Shown here: in pieces, positions 25,327 to 41,199 of the stretch
Numbering within the stretch: the stretch's first letter is position 1
Layout: each line of letters starts with the position of its first letter
Source of the DNA: Mimachlamys varia
Taxonomy: Eukaryota > Mollusca > Bivalvia > Pectinida > Pectinidae
Assembly (NCBI GenBank): GCA_947623455.1
Contig: OX392529.1
Location: 8,742,001-8,806,000, forward strand
Length of the DNA: 64,000 bases
Reading direction: 5' to 3'
Made by a program: the position numbers and the translations under genes
The notes under the pieces: model-generated
Seen by the model: the letters and a program-made list of their open reading frames with translations, nothing else
Told to the model about the DNA's origin: nothing
Databases searched by the model: none

Positions 25327-27329
25327 AAGATTGCAGACAAAGATACCTTAACACAAAAGAAAGAAAGAACTACCGACCTTATTGATTCATTTAAATTCTT
25401 AGAGCTAAAAACAAGGTTATAACAATTAACAATCGGGAAGGATGACCGAAAATCGTTAACACTCCAAACACAGTATAGGCCTACTAAAAGGCCGAGAAAT
25501 TATAGACTGGAAATCGTTAACACTCCAAACACAGTATAGGCCTACTAAAAGGCCGAGAAATTAATATAGAATGGAAATCGTTAACACTCCAAACACATTA
25601 TAGGCCTACTAAAAGGCCGAGAAATTATAGACCGGAAATCGTTAACACTCCAAACACAGTATAGGCCTACTAAAAGGTCTAGAAATTATAGACTGGAAAT
25701 CGTTAACACTCCAAACACAGTATAGTCCTTCTAAAAGTTCGAGAAATTATGGACTGGAAATCGTTAACACTCTAAACACAGTATAGGCCTACTAAAAGGC
25801 CGAGAAATTATAGACCAGAAATCGTTAACACTCCAAACACAGTATAGGCCTACTAAAAGGTCGAGAAATTATAGACTTGAAATCGTTAACACTCCAAACA
25901 CAGTATAGGCCTTCTAAAAGGCCGAGCAATTATAGACTGGAAATCGTTAACACTCCAAACACAGTATAGGCCTACTTAAAAGCCGAGAAATTATAGACTG
26001 GAATTCGTTAACACTCCAAACACAGTATAGGCCTTCTAAAAGGCCGAGAAATAATGGACTGGAAATCGTTAACACTCCAAACACAGTATAGGCCTACTCA
26101 AAGGCCGAGAAATTATAAACTAGAAATCGTTAACACTCCAAACACAGTATAGGCCTACTAAAAGGTCGAGAAATTATAAACTGGAAATCGTTAACACTCC
26201 AAACACAGTATAGGCCTACTAAAAGGCCGAGAAATTATAGACCGGAAATCGTTAACACTCCAAACACAGTATAGGCCTACTAAAAGGTCTAGAAATTATA
26301 GACTGGAAATCGTTAACACTCCAAACACAGAATAGTCCTTCTAAAGGTTCGAGAAATTATGGACTGGAAATCGTTAACACTCTAAACACAGTATAGGCCT
26401 ACTAAAAGGTCGAGAAATTATAGACTGGAAATCGTTAACACTCCAAACACAGTATAGGCCTATTAAAGGCCGAGAAATTATAGACTGGAAATCGTTAACA
26501 CTCCAAACACAGTATAGGCCTACTAAAAGGTCGAAAAATTATAGACTGGAAATCGTTAACACTCCAAACACAGTATAGGCCTTCTAAAAGGTCGAGAAAT
26601 TATAGACTGGAAATCGTTAACACTCCAAACACAGTATAGGCCTACTAAAAGGTCGAGAAATTATAGACTGGAAATCGTTAACACTCCAAACACAGTATAG
26701 GCCTACTAAAAGGTCGAGAAATTATAGACTGGAAATCGTTAACACTCCAAACACAGTATAGACCTACTAAAATGCCGAGAAATTATATACTAGAAATCGT
26801 TAACACTCCAAACATAGTATAGGCCTTCTAAAAGGCCGGGAAATTATAGACTGGAAATCGTTAACACTCCAAACACAGTATAGGCCTTGTAAAAGGCCGA
26901 GAAATTATAGACTGGAAATCGTTAACACTCCAAACATAGTATAGGCCTACTAAAAGGTCGAGAAATTATAGACTGGAAATCGTTAACACTCCAAACATAG
27001 TATAGGCCTTCTAAAAGGCCGGGAAATTATAGACTGGAAATCGTTAACACTCCAAACACAGTATAGGCCTTGTAAAAGGCCGAGAAATTATAGACTGGAA
27101 ATCGTTAACACTCCAAACACAGTATAGGACTATTAAAGGCCGAGAAATTAATATAGATTGGAAATCGTTAACACTCCAAACACAGTAAAGGCCTACTCAA
27201 AGGCCGAGAAATTATAGATTGGAAATCGTTAACACTCCAAACAGAGTATAGGCCTACTGAAAGGCCGAGAAATTAATATAGACTGGAAATCGTTAACACT
27301 CCAAACACAGTATAGGCCTACTAAAAGGC

Positions 27330-30300
27330 CGAGAAATTATAGACTGGAAATCGTTAACACTCCAAACACAGTATAGGCCTACTAAAATACCGAGAAATTA
27401 TAGACTGGATATCGTTAACACTCGAAACACAGTATAGACCTACTAAAATACCGAGAAATTATAGACTTGAACTCGTTAACACTCCAAACACAGTATAGGC
27501 CTTCTAAAAGGCCGAGAAATTATAAACAAGAAATCGTTAACACTCCAAACACAGTATAGGCCTTCTAAAAGGCCGAGAAATTATAGACCGGAAATCTTTA
27601 ACACTCCAAACACAGTATAGGCCTATTAAAGGCCGAGAAATTATAGACTGGAAATCGTTAACACTCCAAACACAGTATAGGCCTACTAAAAGGTCGAGAA
27701 ATTATAGACTGGAAATCGTTAACACTCCAAACACAGTATAGGCCTACTAAAAGGTCGAGAAATTATAGACTTGAAATCGTTAACATTCCAAACACAGTAT
27801 AGGCCTACTAAGATGCCGAGAAATTATAGACTGGAAATCGTTAACACTCCAAACACAGTATAGGCCTACCAAAAGGTCGAGAATTTATAAACTGGAAATC
27901 ATTAACACTCCAAACACAGTATAGGCCTACCAAAAGGTCGAGAAATTATAAACTGGAAATCGTTAACACTCCAAACACAGTATAGGCCTTCTAAAAGGCC
28001 GAGAAATTATAAACTGGAAATCGTTAACACTCCAAACACAGTATAGGCCTACCAAAAGGTCGAGAAATTATAGACTGGAAATCGTTAACACTCCAAACAC
28101 AGTATAGACCTACTAAAATGCCGAGAAATTATATACTAGAAATCGTTAACACTCCAAACATAGTATAGGCCTTCTAAAAGGCCGGGAAATTATAGACTGG
28201 AAATCGTTAACACTCCAAACACAGTATAGACCTACTAAAATGCCGAGAAATTATAAACAAGAAATCGTTAACACTCCAAACACAGTATAGGCCTTGTAAA
28301 AGGCCGAGAAATTATAGACTGGAAATCGTTTACACTCCAAACACAGTATAGGCCTACTAAAAGGTCGAGAAATTATAGACTTGAAATCGTTAACACTCTA
28401 AACACAGTATAGGCCTACTAAGATGCCGAGAAATTATAGACTGGAAATCGTTAACACTCCAAACACAGTATAGGCCTACCAAAAGGTCGAGAAATTATAA
28501 ACTGGAAATCATTAACACTCCAAACACAGTATAGGCCTACCAAAAGGTCGAGAAATTATAAACTGGAAATCGTTAACACTCCAAACACAGTATAGACCTA
28601 CTAAAATGCCGAGAAATTATATACTAGAAATCGTTAACACTCCAAACATAGTATAGGCCTTCTAAAAGGCCGGGAAATTATAGACTGGAAATCGTTAACA
28701 CTCCAAACACAGTATAGTCCTTCTAAAAGGCCAAGAAATTATAGACTGGAAATCGTTAACACTCCAAACACAGTATAGGCCTATTAAAATGCCGAGAAAT
28801 TATAAACAAGAAATCGTTAACACTCCAAACACAGTATAGGCCTATTAAAATGCCGAGAAATTATAAACAAGAAATCGTTAACACTCCAAACACAGTATAG
28901 ACCTACTAAAATGCCGAGAAATTATAAACTAGAAATCGTTAACACTCCAAACACAGTATAGGCCTTCTAAAAGGCCGAGAAATTATAGACTGGAAATCGT
29001 TAACACTCCAAACACAGTATAGGCCTACTCAAAGGCCGAGAAATTAATATAGACTGGAAATCGTTAACACTCCAAACACAGTATAGGCCTACTAAAAGGT
29101 CGAGAAATTATAGACTGGAAATCGTTAACACTCCAAACACAGTATAGGCCTACTAAAATACCGAGAAATTATAGACTGGAAATCGTTAACACTCCAAACA
29201 CAGTATAGACCTACTAAAATACCGAGAAATTATAGACTGGAAATCGTTAACACTCCAAACACAGTATAGACCTACTAAAATACCGAGAAATTATAGACTG
29301 GAAATCGTTAACACTCCAAACACAGTATAGGCCTTCTAAAAGGTCGAGAAATTATAAACCAGAAATCGTTAACACTCCAAACACAGTATAGGCCTTCTAA
29401 AAGGTCGAGAAATTATAAACTAGAAATCGTTAACACTCCAAACACAGTATAGTCCTTCTAAAAGGTCGAGAAATTATAGACTGGAAATCGTTAACACTCT
29501 AAACACAGTATAGGCCTACTAAGATGCCGAGAAATTATAGACTGGAAATCGTTAACACTCCAAACACAGTATAGGCCTACTAAAAGGTCGAGAAATTATA
29601 GACTGGAAATCGTTAACACTCCAAACACAGTATAGGCCTTCTAAAAGGTCGAGAAATTATAGACTGGAAATCGTTAACACTCCAAACACAGTATAATCCT
29701 TCTAAAAGGTCGAGAAATTATAGACTGGAAATCGTTAACACTCCAAACACAGTATAGGCCTTCTAAAAGGTCGAGAAATTATAGACTGGAAATCGTTAAC
29801 ACTCCAAACACAGTATAGGCCTTCTAAAAGGTCGAGAAATTATAGACTGGAAATCGTTAACACTCCAAACACAGTATAGGCCTACTAAAAGGTCGAGAAA
29901 TTATAGACCGGAAATCGTTAACACTCTAAACACAGTATAGGCCTACTAAGATGCCGAGAAATTATAGACTGGAAATCGTTAACACTCCAAACACAGTATA
30001 GGCCTACTAAAAGGTCGAGAAATTATAGACTTGAAATCGTTAACACTCCAAACACAGTATAGGCCTACTAAAAGGTCGAGAAATTATAGACTTGAAATCG
30101 TTAACACTCCAAACACAGTATAGGCCTACTAAAAGGTCGAGAAATTATAGACTTGAAATCGTTAACACTCCAAACACAGTATAGGCCTTCTAAAAGGCCG
30201 AGAAATTATAGACTGGAAATCGTTAACACTCCAAACACAGTATAGGCCTACTAAAATACCGAGAAATTATAGACTGGATATCGTTAACACTCGAAACACA

Positions 30301-33000
30301 GTATAGACCTACTAAAATACCGAGAAATTATAGACTTGAACTCGTTAACACTCCAAACACAGTATAGGCCTTCTAAAAGGCCGAGAAATTATAAACAAGA
30401 AATCGTTAACACTCCAAACACAGTATAGGCCTTCTAAAAGGCCGAGAAATTATAGACCGGAAATCTTTAACACTCCAAACACAGTATAGGCCTATTAAAG
30501 GCCGAGAAATTATAGACTGGAAATCGTTAACACTCCAAACACAGTATAGGCCTACTAAAAGGTCGAGAAATTATAGACTGGAAATCGTTAACACTCCAAA
30601 CACAGTATAGGCCTACTAAAAGGTCGAGAAATTATAGACTTGAAATCGTTAACATTCCAAACACAGTATAGGCCTACTAAGATGCCGAGAAATTATAGAC
30701 TGGAAATCGTTAACACTCCAAACACAGTATAGGCCTACCAAAAGGTCGAGAATTTATAAACTGGAAATCATTAACACTCCAAACACAGTATAGGCCTACC
30801 AAAAGGTCGAGAAATTATAAACTGGAAATCGTTAACACTCCAAACACAGTATAGGCCTTCTAAAAGGCCGAGAAATTATAAACTGGAAATCGTTAACACT
30901 CCAAACACAGTATAGGCCTACCAAAAGGTCGAGAAATTATAGACTGGAAATCGTTAACACTCCAAACACAGTATAGACCTACTAAAATGCCGAGAAATTA
31001 TATACTAGAAATCGTTAACACTCCAAACATAGTATAGGCCTTCTAAAAGGCCGGGAAATTATAGACTGGAAATCGTTAACACTCCAAACACAGTATAGAC
31101 CTACTAAAATGCCGAGAAATTATAAACAAGAAATCGTTAACACTCCAAACACAGTATAGGCCTTGTAAAAGGCCGAGAAATTATAGACTGGAAATCGTTT
31201 ACACTCCAAACACAGTATAGGCCTACTAAAAGGTCGAGAAATTATAGACTTGAAATCGTTAACACTCCAAACACAGTATAGGCCTACTAAGATGCCGAGA
31301 AATTATAGACTGGAAATCGTTAACACTCCAAACACAGTATAGGCCTACCAAAAGGTCGAGAAATTATAAACTGGAAATCATTAACACTCCAAACACAGTA
31401 TAGGCCTACCAAAAGGTCGAGAAATTATAAACTGGAAATCGTTAACACTCCAAACACAGTATAGACCTACTAAAATGCCGAGAAATTATATACTAGAAAT
31501 CGTTAACACTCCAAACATAGTATAGGCCTTCTAAAAGGCCGGGAAATTATAGACTGGAAATCGTTAACACTCCAAACACAGTATAGTCCTTCTAAAAGGC
31601 CGAGAAATTATAGACTGGAAATCGTTAACACTCCAAACACAGTATAGGCCTATTAAAATGCCGAGAAATTATAAACAAGAAATCGTTAACACTCCAAACA
31701 CAGTATAGGCCTATTAAAATGCCGAGAAATTATAAACAAGAAATCGTTAACACTCCAAACACAGTATAGACCTACTAAAATGCCGAGAAATTATAAACTA
31801 GAAATCGTTAACACTCCAAACACAGTATAGGCCTTCTAAAAGGCCGAGAAATTATAGACTGGAAATCGTTAACACTCCAAACACAGTATAGGCCTACTCA
31901 AAGGCCGAGAAATTAATATAGACTGGAAATCGTTAACACTCCAAACACAGTATAGGCCTACTAAAAGGTCGAGAAATTATAGACTGGAAATCGTTAACAC
32001 TCCAAACACAGTATAGGCCTACTAAAATACCGAGAAATTATAGACTGGAAATCGTTAACACTCCAAACACAGTATAGACCTACTAAAATACCGAGAAATT
32101 ATAGACTGGAAATCGTTAACACTCCAAACACAGTATAGACCTACTAAAATACCGAGAAATTATAGACTGGAAATCGTTAACACTCCAAACACAGTATAGG
32201 CCTTCTAAAAGGTCGAGAAATTATAAACCAGAAATCGTTAACACTCCAAACACAGTATAGGCCTTCTAAAAGGTCGAGAAATTATAAACTAGAAATCGTT
32301 AACACTCCAAACACAGTATAGTCCTTCTAAAAGGTCGAGAAATTATAGACTGGAAATCGTTAACACTCTAAACACAGTATAGGCCTACTAAGATGCCGAG
32401 AAATTATAGACTGGAAATCGTTAACACTCCAAACACAGTATAGGCCTACTAAAAGGTCGAGAAATTATAGACTGGAAATCGTTAACACTCCAAACACAGT
32501 ATAGGCCTTCTAAAAGGTCGAGAAATTATAGACTGGAAATCGTTAACACTCCAAACACAGTATAATCCTTCTAAAAGGTCGAGAAATTATAGACTGGAAA
32601 TCGTTAACACTCCAAACACAGTATAGGCCTTCTAAAAGGTCGAGAAATTATAGACTGGAAATCGTTAACACTCCAAACACAGTATAGGCCTTCTAAAAGG
32701 TCGAGAAATTATAGACTGGAAATCGTTAACACTCCAAACACAGTATAGGCCTACTAAAAGGTCGAGAAATTATAGACCGGAAATCGTTAACACTCTAAAC
32801 ACAGTATAGGCCTACTAAGATGCCGAGAAATTATAGACTGGAAATCGTTAACACTCCAAACACAGTATAGGCCTACTAAAAGGTCGAGAAATTATAGACT
32901 TGAAATCGTTAACACTCCAAACACAGTATAGGCCTACTAAAAGGTCGAGAAATTATAGACTTGAAATCGTTAACACTCCAAACACAGTATAGGCCTTCTA
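27330..33000. repeat. Two adjacent near-identical 2.87-kb blocks within array F
   Basis: The block from about 27330 to 30200 is repeated from about 30200 to 33000 at an offset of 2,869 bases (about 47 monomers). Markers are CACTCGAAACAC (27419 and 30288), GAATTTATAAACTGG (27881 and 30750) and GTATAATCCTTC (29691 and 32560). By eye I noticed very few differences, for example CACTCTAAAC at 28396 against CACTCCAAAC, and GGCCAAG at 28730 against GGCCGAG. This suggests recent duplication, or an assembly artefact. Confidence 0.8.
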
Positions 33001-36000
33001 AAAGGCCGAGAAATTATAGACCGGAAATCGTTAACACTCCAAACACAGTATAGGCCTATTAAAGGCCGAGAAATTATAAACTAGAAATCGTTAACACTCC
33101 AAACACAGTATAGGCCTACTAAGATGCCGAGAAATTATAAACTAGAAATCGTTAACACTCCAAACACAGTATAGGCCTTCTAAAAGGCCGAGAAATTATA
33201 GACTGGAAATCGTTAACACTCCAAACACAGTATAAGCCTACTAAAATACCGAGAAATTATAAACTAGAAATCGTTAACACTCCAAACACAGTATAGGCCT
33301 ACTAAAAGGTCGAGAAATTATAGACTGGAAATCGTTAACACTCCAAACACAGTATAGACCTACTAAAATGCCGAGAAATTATAGACTAGAAATCGTTAAC
33401 ACTCCAAACACAGTATAGGCCTACTAAAAGGTCGAGAAATTATAGACTGGAAATCGTTAACACTCCAAACACAGTATAGGCCTACTAAAAGGTCGAGAAA
33501 TTATAGACTGGAAATCGTTAACACTCCAAACACAGTATAGGCCTACTAAAAGGTCGAGAAATTATAGACTTGAAATCGTTAACATTCCAAACACAGTATA
33601 GGCCTACTAAGATGCCGAGAAATTATAGACTGGAAATCGTTAACACTCCAAACACAGTATAGGCCTTCTAAAAGGTCGAGAAATTATAAACCAGAAATCG
33701 TTAACACTCCAAACACAGTATAGGCCTTCTAAAAGGTCGAGAAATTATAAACTAGAAATCGTTAACACTCCAAACACAGTATAGTCCTTCTAAAAGGTCG
33801 AGAAATTATAGACTGGAAATCGTTAACACTCTAAACACAGTATAGGCCTACTAAGATGCCGAGAAATTATAGACTGGAAATCGTTAACACTCCAAACACA
33901 GTATAGGCCTACTAAAAGGTCGAGAAATTATAGACTGGAAATCGTTAACACTCCAAACACAGTATAGGCCTTCTAAAAGGTCGAGAAATTATAGACTGGA
34001 AATCGTTAACACTCCAAACACAGTATAATCCTTCTAAAAGGTCGAGAAATTATAGACTGGAAATCGTTAACACTCCAAACACAGTATAGGCCTTCTAAAA
34101 GGTCGAGAAATTATAGACTGGAAATCGTTAACACTCCAAACACAGTATAGGCCTTCTAAAAGGTCGAGAAATTATAGACTGGAAATCGTTAACACTCCAA
34201 ACACAGTATAGGCCTACTAAAAGGTCGAGAAATTATAGACCGGAAATCGTTAACACTCTAAACACAGTATAGGCCTACTAAGATGCCGAGAAATTATAGA
34301 CTGGAAATCGTTAACACTCCAAACACAGTATAGGCCTACTAAAAGGTCGAGAAATTATAGACTTGAAATCGTTAACACTCCAAACACAGTATAGGCCTAC
34401 TAAAAGGTCGAGAAATTATAGACTTGAAATCGTTAACACTCCAAACACAGTATAGGCCTTCTAAAAGGCCGAGAAATTATAGACCGGAAATCGTTAACAC
34501 TCCAAACACAGTATAGGCCTATTAAAGGCCGAGAAATTATAAACTAGAAATCGTTAACACTCCAAACACAGTATAGGCCTACTAAGATGCCGAGAAATTA
34601 TAAACTAGAAATCGTTAACACTCCAAACACAGTATAGGCCTTCTAAAAGGCCGAGAAATTATAGACTGGAAATCGTTAACACTCCAAACACAGTATAAGC
34701 CTACTAAAATACCGAGAAATTATAAACTAGAAATCGTTAACACTCCAAACACAGTATAGGCCTACTAAAAGGTCGAGAAATTATAGACTGGAAATCGTTA
34801 ACACTCCAAACACAGTATAGACCTACTAAAATGCCGAGAAATTATAGACTAGAAATCGTTAACACTCCAAACACAGTATAGGCCTACTAAAAGGTCGAGA
34901 AATTATAGACTGGAAATCGTTAACACTCCAAACACAGTATAGGCCTACTAAAAGGTCGAGAAATTATAGACTGGAAATCGTTAACACTCCAAACACAGTA
35001 TAGGCCTACTAAAAGGTCGAGAAATTATAGACTTGAAATCGTTAACATTCCAAACACAGTATAGGCCTACTAAGATGCCGAGAAATTATAGACTGGAAAT
35101 CGTTAACACTCCAAACACAGTATAGGCCTACCAAAAGGTCGAGAATTTATAAACTGGAAATCATTAACACTCCAAACACAGTATAGGCCTACTAAAAGGT
35201 CGAGAAATTATAGACTGGAAATCGTTAACACTCCAAACACAGTATAGACCTACTAAAATGCCGAGAAATTATATACTAGAAATCGTTAACACTCCAAACA
35301 TAGTATAGGCCTTCTAAAAGGCCGGGAAATTATAGACTGGAAATCGTTAACACTCCAAACACAGTATAGGCCTTGTAAAAGGCCGAGAAATTATAGACTG
35401 GAAATCGTTAACACTCCAAACACAGTATAGGCCTACTAAAAGGTCGAGAAATTATAGACTGGAAATCGTTAACACTCCAAACACAGTATAGGCCTTGTAA
35501 AAGGCCGAGAAATTATAGACTGGAAATCGTTAACACTCCAAACACAGTATAGACCTACTAAAATGCCGAGAAATTATAAACAAGAAATCGTTAACACTCC
35601 AAACACAGTATAGGCCTACTAAAAGGTCGAGAAATTATAGACTTGAAATCGTTAACACTCCAAACACAGTATAGGCCTACTAAGATGCCGAGAAATTATA
35701 GACTGGAAATCGTTAACACTCCAAACACAGTATAGGCCTACCAAAAGGCCGAGAAATTATAGACTGGAAATCGTTAACACTCCAAACACAGTATAGGCCT
35801 TCTAAAAGGCCGGGAAATTATAGACTAGAAATCGTTAACACTCCAAACATAGTATAGGCCTTCTAAAAGGCCGGGAAATTATAGACTGGAAATCGTTAAC
35901 ACTCCAAACACAGTATAGGCCTTCTAAAAGGCCGGGAAATTATAGACTGGAAATCGTTAACACTCCAAACACAGTATAGTCCTTCTAAAAGGCCGAGAAA

Positions 36001-39000
36001 TTATAGACTGGAAATCGTTAACACTCCAAACACAGTATAGGCCTATTAAAATGCCGAGAAATTATAAACAAGAAATCGTTAACACTCCAAACACAGTATA
36101 GGCCTATTAAAATGCCGAGAAATTATAAACAAGAAATCGTTAACACCCCAAACACAGTATAGACCTACTAAAATGCCGAGAAATTATAAACTAGAAATCG
36201 TTAACACTCCAAACACAGTATAGGCCTTGTAAAAGGCCGAGAAATTATAGACTGGAAATCGTTAACACTCCAAACACAGTATAGGCCTACTCAAAGGCCG
36301 AGAAATTAATATAGACTGGAAATCGTTAACACTCCAAACACAGTATAGGCCTACTAAAAGGTCGAGAAATTATAGACTGGAAATCGTTAACACTCCAAAC
36401 ACAGTATAGGCCTACTAAAATACCGAGAAATTATAGACTGGAAATCGTTAACACTCCAAACACAGTATAGACCTACTAAAATACCGAGAAATTATAGACT
36501 GGAAATCATTAACACTCCAAACACAGTATAGACCTACTAAAATACCGAGAAATTATAGACTGGAAATCGTTAACACTCCAAACACAGTATAGGCCTTCTA
36601 AAAGGTCGAGAAATTATAAACCAGAAATCGTTAACACTCCAAACACAGTATAGGCCTTCTAAAAGGTCGAGAAATTATAAACTAGAAATCGTTAACACTC
36701 CAAACACAGTATAGTCCTTCTAAAAGGTCGAGAAATTATAGACTGGAAATCGTTAACACTCTAAACACAGTATAGGCCTACTAAGATGCCGAGAAATTAT
36801 AGACTGGAAATCGTTAACACTCCAAACACAGTATAGGCCTACTAAAAGGTCGAGAAATTATAGACTGGAAATCGTTAACACTCCAAACACAGTATAGGCC
36901 TTCTAAAAGGTCGAGAAATTATAGACTGGAAATCGTTAACACTCCAAACACAGTATAATCCTTCTAAAAGGTCGAGAAATTATAGACTGGAAATCGTTAA
37001 CACTCCAAACACAGTATAGGCCTTCTAAAAGGTCGAGAAATTATAGACTGGAAATCGTTAACACTCCAAACACAGTATAGGCCTTCTAAAAGGTCGAGAA
37101 ATTATAGACTGGAAATCGTTAACACTCCAAACACAGTATAGGCCTACTAAAAGATCGAGAAATTATAGACCGGAAATCGTTAACACTCTAAACACAGTAT
37201 AGGCCTACTAAGATGCCGAGAAATTATAGACTGGAAATCGTTAACACTCCAAACACAGTATAGGCCTACTAAAAGGTCGAGAAATTATAGACTTGAAATC
37301 GTTAACACTCCAAACACAGTATAGGCTTACTAAAAGGTCGAGAAATTATAGACTTGAAATCGTTAACACTCCAAACACAGTATAGGCCTACTAAAAGGTC
37401 GAGAAATTATAGACTTGAAATCGTTAACACTCCAAACACAGTATAGGCCTTCTAAAAGGCCGAGAAATTATAGACCGGAAATCGTTAACACTCCAAACAC
37501 AGTATAGGCCTATTAAAGGCCGAGAAATTATAAACTAGAAATCGTTAACACTCCAAACACAGTATAGGCCTACTAAGATGCCGAGAAATTATAAACTAGA
37601 AATCGTTAACACTCCAAACACAGTATAGGCCTTCTAAAAGGCCGAGAAATTATAGACTGGAAATCGTTAACACTCCAAACACAGTATAAGCCTACTAAAA
37701 TACCGAGAAATTATAAACTAGAAATCGTTAACACTCCAAACACAGTATAGGCCTACTAAAAGGTCGAGAAATTATAGACTGGAAATCGTTAACACTCCAA
37801 ACACAGTATAGACCTACTAAAATGCCGAGAAATTATAGACTAGAAATCGTTAACACTCCAAACACAGTATAGGCCTACTAAAAGGTCGAGAAATTATAGA
37901 CTGGAAATCGTTAACACTCCAAACACAGTATAGGCCTACTAAAAGGTCGAGAAATTATAGACTGGAAATCGTTAACACTCCAAACACAGTATAGGCCTAC
38001 TAAAAGGTCGAGAAATTATAGACTTGAAATCGTTAACATTCCAAACACAGTATAGGCCTACTAAGATGCCGAGAAATTATAGACTGGAAATCGTTAACAC
38101 TCCAAACACAGTATAGGCCTACCAAAAGGTCGAGAATTTATAAACTGGAAATCATTAACACTCCAAACACAGTATAGGCCTACTAAAAGGTCGAGAAATT
38201 ATAGACTGGAAATCGTTAACACTCCAAACACAGTATAGACCTACTAAAATGCCGAGAAATTATATACTAGAAATCGTTAACACTCCAAACATAGTATAGG
38301 CCTTCTAAAAGGCCGGGAAATTATAGACTGGAAATCGTTAACACTCCAAACACAGTATAGGCCTTGTAAAAGGCCGAGAAATTATAGACTGGAAATCGTT
38401 AACACTCCAAACACAGTATAGGCCTACTAAAAGGTCGAGAAATTATAGACTGGAAATCGTTAACACTCCAAACATAGTATAGGCCTTCTAAAAGGCCGGG
38501 AAATTATAGACTGGAAATCGTTAACACTCCAAACACAGTATAGGCCTTGTAAAAGTCCGAGAAATTATAGACTGGAAATCGTTAACACTCCAAACACAGT
38601 ATAGGCCTATTAAAGGCCGAGAAATTAATATAGATTGGAAATCGTTAACACTCCAAACACAGTAAAGGCCTACTCAAAGGCCGAGAAATTATAGATTGGA
38701 AATCGTTAACACTCCAAACACAGTATAGGCCTACTGAAAGGCCGAGAAATTAATATAGACTGGAAATCGTTAACACTCCAAACACAGTATAGGCCTACTA
38801 AAAGGTCGAGAAATTATAGACTGGAAATCGTTAACACTCCAAACACAGTATAGGCCTTCTAAAATACCGAGAAATTATCAACTGGAAATCATTAACACTC
38901 CAAACACAGTAGAGGCCTACTAAAAGGCCGAGAAATTATAGACTGGAAATCGTTAACACTCCAAACACAGTATAGGCCTACTAAAATACCGAGAAATTAT

Positions 39001-41199
39001 AGACTGGATATCGTTAACACTCCAAACACAGTATAGACCTACTAAAATACCGAGAAATTATAGACTTGAACTCGTTAACACTCCAAACACAGTATAGGCC
39101 TTCTAAAAGGCCGAGAAATTATAAACAAGAAATCGTTAACACTCCAAACACAGTATAGGCCTTCTAAAAGGCCGAGAAATTATAGACCGGAAATCGTTAA
39201 CACTCCAAACACAGTATAGGCCTATTAAAGGCCGAGAAATTATAAACTAGAAATCGTTAACACTCCAAACACAGTATAGGCCTACTAAGATCCCGAGAAA
39301 TTATAAACTAGAAATCGTTAACACTCCAAACACAGTATAGGCCTACTAAGATGCCGAGAAATTATAAACTAGAAATCGTTAACACTCCAAACACAGTATA
39401 GGCCTACTAAGATGCCGAGAAATTATAAACTAGAAATCGTTAACACTCCAAACACAGTATAGGCCTTCTAAAAGGTCGAGAAATTATGGACTGGAAATCG
39501 TTAACACTCCAAACACAGTATAGGCCTTCTAAAAGGCCGAGAAATTATAGACTGGAAATCGTTAATACCCCAAACACAGTATAGGCCTACTAAAAGGCCG
39601 AGAAATTATAGACTGGATATCGTTAACACTCCAAACACAGTATAGGCCTACTAAGATGCCGAGAAATTATAAACTAGAAATCGTTAACACTCCAAACACA
39701 GTATAGGCCTTCTAAAAGGTCGAGAAATTATGGACTGGAAATCGTTAACACTCCAAATACAGTATAGGCCTTCTAAAAGGTCGAGAAATTATAGACTGGA
39801 AATCGTTAACACTCCAAACACAGTATAGGCCTACTAAGATGCCGAGAAATTATAAACTAGAAATCGTTAACACTCCAAACACAGTATAGGCCTTCTAAAA
39901 GGTCGAGAAATTATGGACTGGCAATCGTTAACACTCCAAAACACAGTATAGGCCTTGTAAAAGGCCGAGAAATTATAGACTGGAAATCGTTAACACTCCA
40001 AACACAGTATAGGCCTATTAAAGGCCGAGAAATTAATATAGATTGGAAATCGTTAACACTCCAAACACAGTATAGGCCTTGTAAAAGGCCGAGAAATTAT
40101 AGACTGGAAATCGTTAACACTCCAAACACAGTATAGGCCTTGTAAAAGGCCGAGAAATTATAGACTGGAAATCGTTAACACTCCAAACACAGTATAGGCC
40201 TACTCAAAGGCCGCGAAATTATAGATTGGAAATCGTTAACACTCCAAACACAGTATAGGCCTATTAAAGGCCGAGAAATTATAAACTAGAAATCGTTAAC
40301 ACTCCAAACACAGTATAGGCCTACTAAGATGCCGAGAAATTATAAACTAGAAATCGTTAACACTCCAAACACAGTATAGGTCTACTAAGATGCCGAGAAA
40401 TTATAAACTAGAAATCGTTAACACTCCAAACACAGTATAGGCCTTCTAAAAGGTCGAGAAATTATGGACTGGAAATCGTTAACACTCCAAACACAGTATA
40501 GGCCTACTAAAAGGCCGAGAAATTATAGACTGGAAATCGTTAATACCCCAAACACAGTATAGGCCTACTAAAAGGCCGAGAAATTATAGACTGGATATCG
40601 TTAACACTCCAAACACAGTATAGGCCTACTAAGATGCCGAGAAATTATAAACTAGAAATCGTTAAGACTCCAAACACAGTATAGGCCTACTAAGATGCCG
40701 AGAAATTATAAACTAGAAATCGTTAACACTCCAAACACAGTATAGGCCTTCTAAAAGGTCGAGAAATTATGGACTGGAAATCGTTAACACTCCAAACACA
40801 GTATAGGCCTTCTAAAAGGTCGAGAAATTATAGACTGGAAATCGTTAACACTCCAAACACAGTATAGGCCTACTAAGATGCCGAGAAATTATAAACTAGA
40901 AATCGTTAACACTCCAAACACAGTATAGGCCTTCTAAAAGGTCGAGAAATTATGGACTGGAAATCGTTAACACTCCAAAACACAGTATAGGCCTTGTAAA
41001 AGGCCGAGAAATTATAGACTGGAAATCGTTAACACTCCAAACACAGTATAGGCCTATTAAAGGCCGAGAAATTAATATAGATTGGAAATCGTTAACACTC
41101 CAAACACAGTATAGGCCTTGTAAAAGGCCGAGAAATTATAGACTGGAAATCGTTAACACTCCAAACACAGTATAGGCCTTGTAAAAGGCCGAGAAATTA

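Noticed and set aside
23722..25340. Three overlapping 490-503 codon genes in array E
   Set aside because: All three minus frames are open at once, as expected from a stop-free 26-base monomer. No one frame is favoured.
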